DNA from: Pontederia crassipes
Lineage: Eukaryota > Streptophyta > Magnoliopsida > Commelinales > Pontederiaceae
Assembly (NCBI GenBank): GCA_030549335.1
Contig: CM060183.1
Span: 21,278,552 to 21,342,551 of the forward strand
Reading direction: 5' to 3'
Length of the DNA: 64,000 nt
This document shows positions 12,401 through 24,829 of the stretch, piece after piece (the stretch's first letter is position 1; the number at the start of each line of letters is the position of its first letter). The notes beneath the pieces are model-generated. The model searched no databases and had not been told where the DNA came from. It saw only the letters and a list, made by a program, of their open reading frames with translations. A program made the position numbers and the translations under genes.

Positions 12401-13636
12401 CTTTATGAGGACTTTGTATAAAATTAACCGTGGTAACAAGACTAGATCAAAGAATTAATTCTTTTATGGAATTTTAAATATGCACATTAGGAAAATATTA
12501 TAGACAAAAGAATATGATATATGCAGGATTATTGTGAAATATCAAAAAAAAAAATAAAAGGAGATCACAATAGTGAGAAGGAAAGTTATGCCCATGATAC
12601 ATAGTACCATATGAGATTTTGACATGTATTGGATCAACTGTTTATTTGTTAAGTTCCACCATCAAAGATATTGTGTATTTACAATATCTTCAATGTTTCT
12701 ATGTTCAATGATATTGATCAAATTCTTTGTAGACAAGCTCATCAATCAACAAATCATCAACAAAAGTTTTTGTCTATGTCCATCTCTGGGCAACTGGATC
12801 AAGATCTTTTACCTTTCCTTATCTAAAGTCTCTAAATTGTAATGAGTCATTGGATGCTATAACTATGATGACCAGAAATATTCTAAGTAAAATTCATAAA
12901 CCATCGTATGTATCCTTGGGATAATATTCAGTTAGAAGTCCAACAACTGCAGATATCAAAGCTCAAATCATAAGAATGTTCAATGTCAAATCATGTAGAA
13001 TATTCTAAACAAACATCCAGAAGCTTCTTGATGATTTTTTTCGACATGCTTGTTGAAAAAAAGATATTCTGCTTGTCATTATCATAGCATCAAGTGAAAT
13101 AGAGATCTTTCTTGCTTTTTCATCTAGTCCTCCATTGCTCTTCAAGGTCTTGTTATTATGTTCACGTACAATGGATACTAACTCATCTAGGTTAATGTAA
13201 TAGTCAAATTTTCTTCTCTTTTGAGATATGATATTTTTGTGTGCTATGCCTTAAAGCAAAAACCAAAGAGAGCAGAACATCAATAGAGACAAAGAGAGCA
13301 GAACATCAACAGAGAATAATACATACAATTACCATATGCTCGTATAGAATCAAAGATTGCACCATCAATAAATTGAAGAGCAACCTTTTGCATATAAAAA
13401 GAAACTCAATCTATTCGAATATAAGAGAATTTGTGTTGAGAAGAAAAATATAGTATAAATTATAAGAGTCAAGGAAAATGAACTTCATAAATGAAAATTC
13501 CTTTAGTATTTGTGTTATAGGCCAAACAAATTCATTCAAGTAAAGAGAAAGTTGAAAATGAGAATGACCAAATAAGAAGGAAGTATTCATTCTTATCCTT
13601 CACAACATATATCTAAATTTCGGGGACGAAATTTTT
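9497..13636 (+). pseudogene. Decayed gag-pol interior of the chromovirus-type element
   Basis: No long frame survives. Near 10240-10500 the text still resembles the start of a Ty3-type reverse transcriptase (P-Y-C-I-T-P-V-R-L-K-E-P, later a K-K-D-K block), which supports the gypsy assignment and the + orientation. The rest, including the short frame at 12624-12842, cannot be matched to a domain by eye. It has very many breaks, far more change than the LTRs show. Confidence 0.6.
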
Positions 13637-13637
13637 T

Positions 13638-13653
13638 TTAAGGAGGGGAGAAT
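13638..13653 (+). other. Polypurine tract of the chromovirus-type element
   Basis: TTAAGGAGGGGAGAAT lies directly before the TGTCACGG start of the 3' LTR and follows CGGGGACGAAATTTT. This is the classic arrangement at the 3' end of Tekay/Del-like elements. Confidence 0.85.
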
Positions 13654-16429
13654 TGTCACGGACGTGCTCCACAAATATTATTTTAACATAATCTTACTTT
13701 TAATTATCATTTTAAGTAAGTTTAAATGCTTATATAGTCATGATTGCGGATAGCAACTAACCCTTGGATTAAAGCATAATCAAAATTAAATTATCGATAA
13801 ACATTATAAAGAAATTATATAAGATTATCAAGAATAAATTATAATAATTGTAAATATTATAATAAATATATTTAACTATGATTAAATATGATTAATTAGG
13901 GGTTTAACATTAATTTTTAACAAAATAATATGATTGAACCTCCATTTCAACCAATAGGGTTTCAAGCAGCTGAAGCAGGCAGCTCACCAGCTACTTAGAA
14001 AACGATTTTTCCAAACCATCATATGACCAGATCAGTTGGAAAAAATATATAAATCATTTATTCGTATTATCTGCAAGCTGAAAAATTTCCAAGACCAGAT
14101 CAGTTGCCTATCAGCCTGAGGAAATTCGACAAGTTCGCTGGGTTAGGGTGAATCTGCGGGTCCGAAACTGACCTACAACTTCATAAGATCATATCTTCGT
14201 GAGTAGTTCTTCATAAATCCTAAAAATTTGCATGATTCATCCTCCGTATGTTAGATTTCATTACCAAAAGAATCATATAAAAAGGACTTCGGTAGAGAAA
14301 GTTATGGACCTTGAACCGTAGGTCGCTCACTCTGTCCTGAGTCAGAGATAGGTCCGCCTTGTAGATTAGGATATGATTAGGGTAAATAGAATTATGTTTG
14401 AAATTTATACATGTTAAAGTATACTTCACAAGGGTTCGGTGAGAAGTGAAAGCATCAAATTTGGATGTGTAGAGATGGAGAAATGAATTTTTCATTTCAT
14501 AGTGAGTCTTCTGTCAGATTCCAGGACATTGTTAGATTGCGACCCGAATTAACTATTTTTGTTATAAGTCTATATAGAGAGTTAAATTATTTAATTTTTA
14601 TGACAAAATACTAATGAAGTCTAGTTTTCAGAAAAATTATGCCCTAGTTAAATGGACAAGTATAAAGAAATATATAAATCAATATTTCAGTGACACACAA
14701 TCTGTCAGGGCACAAACCCTAGGTCAGATTGCTTGGGATGTCCTAATTTACTCACTTGGAATTTGATAATGATATTTGGGGATTGGAAACCTTAATATGT
14801 CTAGTTTCTAATTAATTCAGAATCATAAGATTTATCCATGTGGTTAAGAAGTTATGAATTATTGATTGATAAACACTCAGTCTGACATCCTGAAATAACA
14901 CCTAGTTAAGCTTTGGAGAATTAAAAAGTTCTAAGTGTGGAATAGCTTATGAATATAAATATCTGAAATTAGAAATTAGTACCAGAGGGGATTATATGCA
15001 TTTTAAGGTGAATAAGGATTCATGCATGGGCATGCATTGCATATTGTTATTATTAGTAACTGGAAAGTGAAATAGCATCATTGCTTGTAGGGAACCAACA
15101 AGGTACAAGTGAAATGATGAAAATTTAGTAAACCTCTTTGAAAACATAAAGCACAAGGTGATTGGATAAATTTACAAAATAGCAAAATGTTATATATTAG
15201 TTCTTTTATTTATGATATTACCTTAAGCAAAGCTTATTATTGTTATTATTGAAACATATCTTGAACTATGGAAAGTATTTACGATATGTTTCAAAGATTT
15301 CATATGAGATGAAGTAACATCTTATACAAAAATATTTTCAGGGAACAATGCTTGTGAAGTTAAAATAAATTTTATTTGATAATGATATAAGATTATGACG
15401 TGTATTTTGATATTGTTAAACTACGTGTGTTCATTAGCCATGCTGTTTGAAAAAGGTCTTTGGGACCACATTCGATATACATGAAGTCTTTGGGGAGTAT
15501 ATCAGGTGTCTTTGCCCTTTGGGGGCTGCTCTGCGTGCACGTATTGACCCATGATCGCTCTGCGTATCTGAGAATCATGATTGGGGTGGCACACAATCAT
15601 GATTGGGATACGTATTGACCCATGATTTGCTCTGCGTATCTGAGACTCTTGATTGTGAAGCTCTGCTTAACTGTATGTTACACAATCATAGAGGGATACG
15701 TATTGACCCATGATTTGCTCTGCGTATCTGATACTCTTGATTATGAAGCTCTGCTTAACTGTGTGACACATGATCATAGAGGGATACGTATTGACCCATG
15801 ATGAGTATGTGCAATGACACATGTATGGAGTTTAACTGTGAATATGATGATATCTTGAATAATTTGTATTTATGTAAAAGTTCATATGATTTGAAAAGTT
15901 ATGTGAAATGAGTTATGCTTTAAATGTTTTATCATATGAAAGAAATGTGGTTATTTAAATGTTATATACACTCGTATTGTTCCCCTATGTTGTACATTTA
16001 TTCCACTTACTGAGCAAATGATTGTTGCTCATAAAACCCATTTTAAATGTTTTTTTCAGATACTCGTAAGTTCTCGAGTTGAGTTGACTCGGAACTTAGT
16101 TTTGCTGCATATAGAAAAGGTCGAGTCGCTGGAGCACTTTAATCCCCCTCCACTTTTGTTTTTCTAAGCATACATATGTTAGTCTTAGACTTGATCCTGT
16201 GAAATTATATGTGATGTGAAAAAAAAAATATAATGATAATATGCAAATGTCCTATCTTATAACTTTTTATTAAACTTTGATGATTATATATGTGTCTTTT
16301 GTATGTAGTGTCAAATAACATAAGATAAGTAAAGGATGAGATTTTACCAATTTTATTTTTAAAATTGCTAAACGTAACTAAGAGTTTGATAATAGGGATT
16401 AGACCTTAGTCACATAGTGAGGTGTGACA
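13654..16429 (+). repeat. 3' LTR of the chromovirus-type element (2776 bp)
   Basis: It starts TGTCACGGACGTG and ends GAGGTGTGACA, and is followed by the right TGCAT target duplication at 16430-16434. It carries the same internal tandem array as the 5' LTR at about 15538-15802. Two block length differences set it apart from the 5' LTR, one in its first third and one near its end. Confidence 0.92.
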
Positions 16430-16434
16430 TGCAT

Positions 16435-18085
16435 CATTTTTCTTTCATGCACATCATTTAAGAAAGTAATAAAATAACATATAATAAAATATTATTAAAA
16501 ATAAAAAATAAAAAGCGACAATCGCCGTAAGAATTGAATGCACCGTCAACTCTTAGTAAATTTAAATTATTGACATAACAAGATAAAACTGAGCCATCCA
16601 GAAATTGGCATCTCATCAACTCATCACAAATCAAATAAAATTAAGGTTGTCGGTTGGTCATACCCTCAATTCAAATTAAATTTAAAATGCGCTTGTTTGT
16701 TTCTCCTCAAACTGTAATCACAAACAACGTGAATTCAATTCTTCACACAATAATTATTGAAATTATGTCAATCATTAATTAAAAATAAAAATTAATGATT
16801 ACTCAATTAACTTCATGAAATTAAGAATTAATTAATACTTTTAACAGACATATCAACTCAATCTTTTAATTAACTACAAAAAAAACATTATAAATGCACA
16901 TAGTACTAGAATAATTAAGAAGACCGAGCATATTATATGGCAGAAAAATACCTCATCCTCGCTTCTGTAGTTGAAGAATGCGTCCTCTCCCTAATTTTGA
17001 AGCTGCATTTCTATCTCAAATTTGCAGAATATCATCAATATTATTAAACACACAATTTTCTGTTACTATGATTAATATTATTAAACTCTTTGAGTGCAAC
17101 TCTTAAACTCTTTTGAATTTTAAAATTTAAGTAAAACCAACATAACCTCTTAAACAACTTAGACTCTTAAATTTTACATACAAAATAATTTGCAATTTTT
17201 TAAAATTTTTTATAAACTATTATAGAGTCTATACGTATTTTTATTTGATCAATGTATTTGTGAATGATAATGAAATTAGTATCACAATTAAAAATTTTAG
17301 TGCTATCATTTCACCTTTTTATTTTTTATCTTAATAAATATAATCATTGATAATTAGTTGGTATTTATTAATTGTAAATTATAGTAATTATTTTGGTTTT
17401 TTTCATATTCATTTCATATGAATAAAATATATTAGTTATTTATGATTTATGGGTCATAGAATATATTTATAAGTGCATAAAAATTACTTAAATAATTAAA
17501 TATATTTGATACATAATTAAATTCTACAAATTTATGAGTCAATTTACAATGGGAATTTATTAAATAAAAAATATGTTTAGTAAACTCTCGAACTCGACAA
17601 CATTGACCATGACCAGTATTTATAATTTTAGGGGATGCTTATCTAATCCCAAAGAAATATAGTTGTCTTTAAATTTAAATCGGATCACAAAGAAGTTTCT
17701 TATCATGAAAAATTGTAATCCCTTCCAAACACAAATTTAAAAATATGAAAAATGATTTTAAATGCCTCCTAATAAGTTTAAGCTAATATTTAAAAATACT
17801 AAGATTATGAGTCCTTTTCTATGTCATATAAGAGAAGGGACGATAAAAAATTCTTTAATTTATCATGAAATTAGTGGCTCTTTTTTTAATTAAATCTTTA
17901 AATGTTAAACTTCATTCAAATTCACTTGAAACTGATAGTTACATGAAAATAATATCCCTTTTTTATTGAAGTTAATTTAATTGAAAAACTCATTATACTA
18001 AAATAATTTCTTTTCTAATATTCTGAATTCTCCTCTCATTAGGATTTATTTAAGAACTATTTCCTTTTTTTAGCTAAAAGAAGCA
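16435..18085. other. AT-rich DNA, no gene seen
   Basis: About 1.65 kb of AT-rich sequence without a convincing frame, splice pattern or repeat boundary. I see nothing specific in it. Confidence 0.5.
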
Positions 18086-18350
18086 TCATGTTGATAAGTT
18101 ACTAATGTTTGGATACAAAAATAGTGGAATTCCTATAGGGGAAACTTCCACCCAAAAACAATAAGAGGATGACCCTCTGCCAAAACGAGCAATCATATCA
18201 GCCTCTGAGTTCACACTTCTATTAATGTGATTACATTTTAATCTAGAAATGGTTTTGATGCCAGGTGCCAAGGAAGAGGTTTGGTGTTGTTGATGACATC
18301 AACATCAATCTTTGAGTTCGTTTCAACGAAAAGGTTGGGTAGCTCCACCC
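18086..18350 (-). pseudogene. RNase H-like domain fragment, probably from a LINE
   Basis: Read on the minus strand, 18350-18238 gives V-E-L-P-N-L-F-V-E-T-N-S-K and P-L-P-W-H-L-A. After a one-base frame change, 18271-18086 gives H-I-N-R-S-V-N-S-E-A-D-M-I-A-R-F-G. This pattern (E-T-D/N-S-K, then R-x-x-N-x-x-A-D-x-x-A) is the C-terminal half of the plant RNase H-like domain (RVT_3 type), found at the end of many LINE polyproteins and in free-standing copies. The N-terminal half would lie beyond 18350, where the CACTA-1 terminus begins, so the fragment was cut by that insertion. I did not find the missing half on the far side. Confidence 0.6.
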
Positions 18351-18364
18351 TACTATAAGAAAAT

Positions 18365-18925
18365 AACCAATTACAGACGGTCAGAATTGTCTGTAATTTA
18401 TCGAGAACCGTTGAAAATGACATTTTTCGACGGATAGAGTTCGTGTGAAAATGATGCGTCGCAAACGATTTGCGACGGTTATATCAAAATTGTCGAAATC
18501 TTTGACGGTCCAGCTGGCTGGCTCGACCGTCGACCGATGAAGATTTAAGGTGGTTTGAGCCGTCAATATATATCGACGGTTTGAACTGTCGATAGTTGTT
18601 CAAATCGTCGAAACTTAAATCGACGATTTGAACTGTCGATACTACCAACGGTTCAAACCATCGAATCTTTAAATCGACGGTTTGAACTATCGATACTACT
18701 AATGGTTCAAACCATCAAAACTTTAAATTGATGGTTTGAACTGTCGATACTACCAACGGTTCAAACTGTCGAAACTTTAAATCGACGGTTTGAGCCGTCG
18801 ATAAAATCGTTGAGTTTTGACGGCTCAAACCGTCGTTAACTTTCTACGGTTAAAACCGTCAATGCTTATTGACGGTTAAAACTGGACGGTTTAACGTCGA
18901 TGATTATCGACGGTTCTAACCGTCA
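18365..18925. repeat. Subterminal repeat array of CACTA-1
   Basis: Motifs such as CGACGGTTTGAACTGTCGAT and ACGGTTCAAACCGTCG recur in both orientations. Between about 18617 and 18810 they form a tandem series with a period near 58 bases. Subterminal arrays like this bind the DNA-binding TNPA-type protein in En/Spm elements. Confidence 0.85.
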
Positions 18926-18939
18926 GAACAATTAAAAAA

Positions 18940-19115
18940 ATTGACACAAATTAAATGTCCAAACACGTGAATACATCAAATGTCCAAATGGATATAATCA
19001 TGAAATGTCCAAATGCAACATCATCAAATATCCAACATAACACAAATGCAACATCATCAAATCCAAACACAATGTCCAACACAACATCATCAAATGTCAA
19101 ACACAACACAAAAAA
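18940..19115. repeat. Short imperfect repeats downstream of the CACTA-1 gene
   Basis: CAACATCATCAAATGTCCAAAC-like phrases recur about six times. They lie in what would be the 3' untranslated side of the minus-strand gene. Confidence 0.6.
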
Positions 19116-19116
19116 G

Positions 19117-20158
19117 CTATAGTTCTACATCGTCCTCGTCGTCAAATTCACCACGCATCATGTCACACATCATTTTCTTCATCTCTTTCTTCTGAGCTAA
19201 TAAATTACAATGCTCACGTTCTTCGAACTCTTTTCTGAGTTTCTGCGTAACCTCTTGCCCGATCAAGTCAAACATTTGTTGCATACCTTGACCAGAGGAA
19301 CCTGATACCGATTTATGACCATATCCAATATCTGCACTACTAATAGATGATCCGAGGCCGTAAATGCGACCCTTCTTAACACCGACGTGGTCCGTCCAAA
19401 ATTGTCTTGGGGTCACCGATGTGGTCCCCTCCTGCGTAGCTTGCGTAATGTGCTCGACTTCTCTTGTATTGTAACTCTCCTGAAATTAAAAAAAGACAAA
19501 TCAACTATATTATTTATAATGACGAATTTACTATCTTATAGATTTACTTGAAATTAAAAAAATAACATCAAATAGATTTACTTACATATGTCTCCCGAGC
19601 AAACGATGAAACTCATTCTTTATTTTTCCTCTGATGAGTTCGAAGAAATATTTCGTCCTGAGTAGGTGGTCTACTCGTCTCTTTCTCCTGCAGTTAAAAA
19701 TGTCAAATAAAGTATAATATTTTATCAACGGAATATTGAAAGACTTTACCATTTTTTTCATAATCGTGCTCGTGGATACACATACACCCGAATGCAACCA
19801 TGCTCACTGGTCGGACTCTCAACTTGCTTTCACTTTTTCGCACTTTGATTTGTACTCATCGGTAGACCACTTTCGTAGCAATTCGATCCAAACAGCCTCA
19901 GGAATCCAATTGGGTCGTTCTCCTGCACTTCGAGCTTCCGAAAGCATCGCGGACAATCTCTTTGAGCACGAGAATTAAAAGTCTTCCACATTTGTTCCAT
20001 ATGCTCGGGATCCCATCACACATCATCCTGAATGTGCATAAAAATAATTAAATTAGTATGAAGATAAATTTCAATGACCAAATTGGCTTCTGAGGATACC
20101 TGAAATTCATTAAATAGCACCTCTCTCGTGGCATAAGGAAATTTCCTCCATGTAAGCC
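19117..20158 (-). pseudogene. CACTA-1 second gene (Ptta/En/Spm, Transposase_24-like), 3' part
   Basis: The minus-strand stretch 19416-19117 reads F-W-T-D-H-V-G-V-K-K-G-R-I-Y-G-L-G-S and continues into a coiled-coil-like tail ending M-M-R-G-E-F-D-D-E-D-D-V-E-L before a stop. The G-R-I-Y-G-L-G-S block is characteristic of the plant Transposase_24 (Ptta/En/Spm) proteins encoded by CACTA elements. Earlier parts at 19582-20035 are in several frames with spacer between them, either introns or damage. The gene is cut at 20158 by CACTA-2 and resumes at 27175. Confidence 0.65.
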
Positions 20159-20164
20159 CACTAC

Positions 20165-20620
20165 AAGAAAATTGGCGATTAGCGACCCAACATATGCGAT
20201 GCTAGGGAGGTGCTATTATGTGTCCATTGTGAAGAGCGTCTCGTTAGCATCCAACTAGCGCCGCATAACGGGGACGCTGAAAATCGGTGGCTAGTGGCGT
20301 CGCACTAGAGTCAAAGAAAATGAGACGCTACTAACGCCACGTGTTGACGCTATCTCGACGTTATTAAGACGCGTGGTTTCCGGCTGTGCTACAACATGTG
20401 CGTCGCTAAGTCGACGCTCAAGGGGCGCTATCGCTGAGGCGCTATTCCGGCGCCCACGAGTTGCTATTGTAGGCGCTAGGAAGGCGCTGAAGTGACACAA
20501 AAATGATGGTGCACGCATCGCCAATGAGACGCGAATATGGCGCTAAGTACGATATATTTAACTCAGCGTCGACGGCCATTGCGACACAAATGCGACACTA
20601 TAGAGTCGCTAATTGTACAT
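20165..20620. repeat. 3' subterminal array of CACTA-2
   Basis: Many short GCGTCGCTA, GACGCT and GGCGCTA motifs occur in both orientations right inside the 20159 terminus. The small frames here are by-products of the repeats. Confidence 0.85.
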
Positions 20621-20830
20621 TTTTTTACCCATTCCAGCCTTATTTTTTCCCCTTTCCACTCCATACAATTTATAATGCATCTCAAAATGCATTGATATTC
20701 ATCACAAGTAATATAAAAACATCACATGCATAATATATAACATAAGAATACGAAAAGTAATAAATCGAACTAACAAACTATATGTATATTTAAATCTATA
20801 AGTAACAAAAGCATAGTTTGATTTCTATCC

Positions 20831-23149
20831 TAGGTTTGGGAGTTATTGTTATCATTCCGGACATTCGACCTAGACATGCTCAGTCCATAGCCTCGCGTGG
20901 ATGAATTATGCGTCGGGATCAATCCCTGAATCGCCTGTAATAGCGGAGCCAACTGCTGCGACAACTGCTGCGACACATGTTGTGACACCTGCTGCGATAT
21001 CTGCGCCGATAACTGCTACGATAGCTACTGTGATAGCTGTGTCATATCAGGTGCAGTGGATGAGTTCGGAGCAGATCGATGCACCTCCTGCATATCCTCC
21101 GATCCTCCTAGGTATTTGAGCGGTTGTGCCGAGGCCACGCAAGTATCTCCCTCGTGTTGTGCCGGCCACCTCCTCCCAAACAGCAAGGTCCTCTACGAAA
21201 TAGAAAAATTATACAATTATATAATATATAAATTATATATCAAGAAACACATAAATTAAAAACATGACTAAACCAACGAAGAAACATTACCTGGTGGCTG
21301 AATAATTAGATCATCGCCATAATTTTCAGCCATTTTTGCATTATACTCATCATAAAAAATTTAAACATTGTGTATTTCAAAAATAGTGCACTAACGTCAA
21401 GAACCAAATGACTATGTCATGAGACTTACCAGAAGCCTACGAGCAGTGGGCGTGACTAGGTCGTTTGACTTTCGGCTCTTATGCGTGGCCTCATAGACCA
21501 TACAAAATTCTACGGGACCGTCTTCTTTCTCCTCCTACAATAAAGTTTCAAATTTAATAAACACAAGTATAAGTCAAAAGTTTGATAAATTAAATTTATA
21601 TGTAAAATTACCATGCGCCGTCGATGCTCTCAAATCGCATGACTCCCCTGTGTGGATGTGGGCCTCAGGCTTCGAAATACGGTTAACTCTTGCATTTTTT
21701 GACTTTCTTTGCCACTGTCCTTTGTGAACATCAAATACTTACATTTTCAAAAACTATAAATTTAATAAAAATAATTTAAAAGTAAACATACTTACCACTT
21801 CCTACATAAGGACTCCCATATCGAGCGCCTAATATGTCTTGGGCATCTTTGTATGCCCTGCTCCAAAGTGAGGCCGACGGACATGACGACCTTGCGAAAC
21901 TTGTATAATCGATTTCGGAGGCGTTTCGCAGTGACCTCCTCAAAAGCTCTCCGGATCGTCCATAAACTAAGATCCAGATAAAACCGATTTGCCTCCTACA
22001 AAATACGTTAAAACTTAGTACTTTTAAAATAATATAAATCCAATTATGTAACCCAAATAAAAGATCGTATTGTAAAGGCTCGAAAGATGTCATCCCGCAC
22101 TTGAATTGGAACATCTTTCCAGGATCCTGCCCCTTCCGGCAAATGGGAAAGAACTGACATCCCGCACGGTACTAGCGGGTATGAAAGTGGTCCTGCCAAT
22201 TACAAAGAAGAAATAATTTTCAATGATAATCAAAATTATAACAAAATTTGTACAACTTATTTAACTTACGATCGAGCAATATTATTCACAATGACCACCC
22301 CATTATCGTGTAACCCCTCTTCATCACTCGAAGAGGAATCATCATCCGGTACAGTTGGGGTACGTTGTGAAGGTTCGACATCATCTACGGGCCCTAATAC
22401 ATAATAAATCATTAATGTCATACCAAATTAAAATTGTGATAATTGATAGATGTACAGTAATGTTCTCACCTCGATTGATGTGTACCGCAGCATAATCAGT
22501 GGCAGCCTGCTCGTCTGGATGAATTGAGCCAGGTGCTTATGTTATCGATGACGTAACAACTGACATTATTAAAAAATAATTAATATAATTAATTGAGAAA
22601 TGTCAATAATAATAAATATATCATCTGGCGTAAGATGTCGTTCGCCAACGCTAGAATGTGGTGAAGCACCTAGTATTCTCGGCGGTGGCGGTGGGGTAGT
22701 AACTGTCATCATAAGAAAATACATAAAATTTGGCTCCTATATAAAATTATGGAATATACAAAAATAACCTGGTATGACATGACGATCGTCGTCGTGCAAT
22801 CGAGACGCACCGACTATGTTCCTCGTCGACGATGGAGCAATTGTCACAAAAGAAATATATTTAAAAAACTCTATCTCCTACTGTGTATCGCATACAATGT
22901 GTCACGTACCTGGAGTAATACTCTGAGCAGACCCACTAATGGATCACCTACTATGTGACATTTCGGCTACGTGCCCCGTCGGCAGCGGAAGAACTGATAT
23001 TATTAAAAAATGAATTTAACTATTATAATCAACTATAAATAAGCAACTGACAATAAATATATTACCTGATGGTTGTGATGGCTGACTCATTTGGAGTGAA
23101 CGCCTGAAAGAGCGAGATGACCCAGATGCTCGACCCCTAGTAACCATGA
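20831..23149 (-). pseudogene. CACTA-2 second gene (TNPA-like, Transposase_24 type), decayed
   Basis: A likely first exon at 23149-23068 reads M-V-T-R-G-R-A-S-G-S-S-R-S, a typical start for these proteins. The stretch 22114-21776 contains a gene-2-like block (R-R-S-L-R-N-A-S; S-L-W-S-R-A-Y-K). The stretch near 21540-21430 gives M-V-Y-E-A-T-H-K-S-like text seen across the family. The C-terminus near 21040-20831 reads S-Q-Q-V-S-Q-H-V-S-Q-Q-L-S-Q-Q-L, a glutamine/serine repeat, then N-N-N-S-Q-T and a stop. Stops and frame changes interrupt the blocks, so no intact protein is expected. In active elements this protein binds the subterminal repeats. Confidence 0.6.
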
Positions 23150-23289
23150 CTGAAAAAAAAGAAAGAAACTTCTCTTATTATCGGTAATCATATATAACTT
23201 AAAAAGGTAAAAAGCTTATGTCATTAGAATAACTACGGAATTCATTCGCTTGTTTCGTATTCTAATTCATTTTCATCATCTTCATCATC

Positions 23290-24213
23290 GTTGCTATAAT
23301 CTTGATTGAGTCATCGTCAACGAAATTATTAAAGTTCATATCCAAGAGGTCATTTGAATTGAACTCTTCCATTGGCTCAACATATCGACCAATTGAAAAT
23401 TCTCAACTCCATCGACCACATCAATCATCTCATTCACTCTATCTTCTTGATAGTAATCGTCCATGGGCACATCGCTGTGTACAGATGATGTTTCATTGTC
23501 ATTTACCATTGTTTCTGCTAAGAATAGTCTACTCCTCACCTTGCATGACGCACACCATTCATCCTTGGTTATTTTCGATAGATACTTAGTGTAGTACACT
23601 TGTTGTGCTTGTTTCGCTAATACAAATGGATCATATGACTGAAGTCTCGACCGAGGGTTAATATCCACCAATTTAAACTTTTGATCGATACGAACTCCTT
23701 TCCCTGGATTGAACCAACGATATTTTAGCACCACAACTTTGTTAGATTTTGCCAAATAAGACAATTCTAGGATGTCTGCTATAACATCGTAGTAATCAAA
23801 GTCGTCGTCCCCGTACATGCTTCCTAGAATACATATGCCACTATTAATAATTGAATGTTTTCTCCTAACATTGCATCTCGTATCATGTCCATGTATGGAT
23901 TGCTCGAGTCACCCACAACGGTATCTACATTACTTGTTTCTTTAGCCCATCTTTCTTCGCCATGAAAGAATCAATTGGTGTATGTCAGTAAGAAACCATT
24001 GTAATATAAATCCTTCTACACATCATATCTTACTTTCCACTGATAACATTTGCACTTCCGGCACGGACATAAGATTTCGCCATATGAAGAAGCAAAACCT
24101 TCATTTTGATATGCCACATTAATGAATTCATCAACACCATCCTTATATTCTTCAGTTATGACGCCATGTTTATCCTTCTAATGACGAATCCAACTACGAT
24201 CTAGATTTATCAT
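23290..24213 (-). pseudogene. CACTA-2 transposase (TNP2) lacking its catalytic core
   Basis: The minus strand from the ATG at 24213 reads M-I-N-L-D-R-S-W-I-R-H and later Y-G-E-I-L-C-P-C-R-K-C-K-C. That is the N-terminal transposase-associated zinc-binding domain of TNP2 (PF13963 type), with its C-P-C-x-K-C signature. The frame at 23818-23336 contains V-V-V-L-K-Y-R-W-F-N-P and D-P-F-V-L-A-K-Q-A-Q-Q-V-Y-Y, the C-terminal DUF4216 domain, followed by an acidic tail. The large transposase domain that normally lies between these two (Transposase_21, with the catalytic residues) is absent: only ~100 bases separate them. This is an internal deletion derivative. Confidence 0.75.
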
Positions 24214-24429
24214 TTCTATAACGGACAACATTAAGTCATATGTCAATAAATTCGTGTACTTAAAACGTGTGATTTTGAACTTACGAAGTCCAAAATCACA
24301 TGTTTCAAGTACTTCATCGTCGAATCATAATCTCATTTTATCACCAAAAATGTGGAAGTACATCCTTAGTAAAATTTATGAGAACATGATCAAAAAGAGG
24401 TTATAGAATTATGAAAAAAAATAGTTTAA

Positions 24430-24810
24430 CTTAACATGCATTATTAACTTAGTACATCTTTAGTAACTACTTAACAACAATAGTTACAAGTAATTAAGTA
24501 GTATTTAACTTAACATGCATTACTAACTAACTTAACAATAAAACAATCAAGTAATTAAGTAGTATTTAACTTCATGCATTAATAGTTAACTTAACAGTAA
24601 TAGTTTCAAGTAATTAAGTAGTATTTAACTTAATATGCATTAGTTCCTAACTTTCAAGTAATTAATTAGTATTTAACTTCATGCATTAATAATTAACTTA
24701 ACATCAAAACAATCAAGTAATTAAGTAGTATTTAACTTAACATGCATTAGTTCATAACTTTCAAGTAATTAAATAGTATTTAACTTCATGCATTAATAAT
24801 TAACTTAACA
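24430..24810. repeat. AT-rich tandem repeats in CACTA-2
   Basis: The phrase AAGTAATTAAGTAGTATTTA recurs about six times (near 24489, 24551, 24609, 24657, 24714 and 24767) with ATGCATTA segments between, at irregular spacing of about 48-62 bases. It lies between the GC-rich block and the transposase start. Confidence 0.85.
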
Positions 24811-24829
24811 TTGTGGCAGGCTAGTACCT

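Larger units (their letters stand above)
6716..16429 (+). mobile_element. Ty3/gypsy element of chromovirus (Tekay/Del-like) type, complete ends
   Basis: Two long LTRs (6716-9479 and 13654-16429) flank an interior of about 4.2 kb. The element has TG..CA termini, a perfect TGCAT target duplication, a TGGTATCAGAGC primer site and a polypurine tract. TTTCGGGGACGAAATTT just before the polypurine tract is typical of Tekay/Del-type chromoviruses. The LTRs agree at about 96-97% in the stretches compared by eye and also differ by a few block indels. That suggests insertion on the order of one to two million years ago at commonly used plant rates. The interior is decayed with many breaks and no long frame. 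The element looks structurally whole but coding-dead. Confidence 0.9.
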
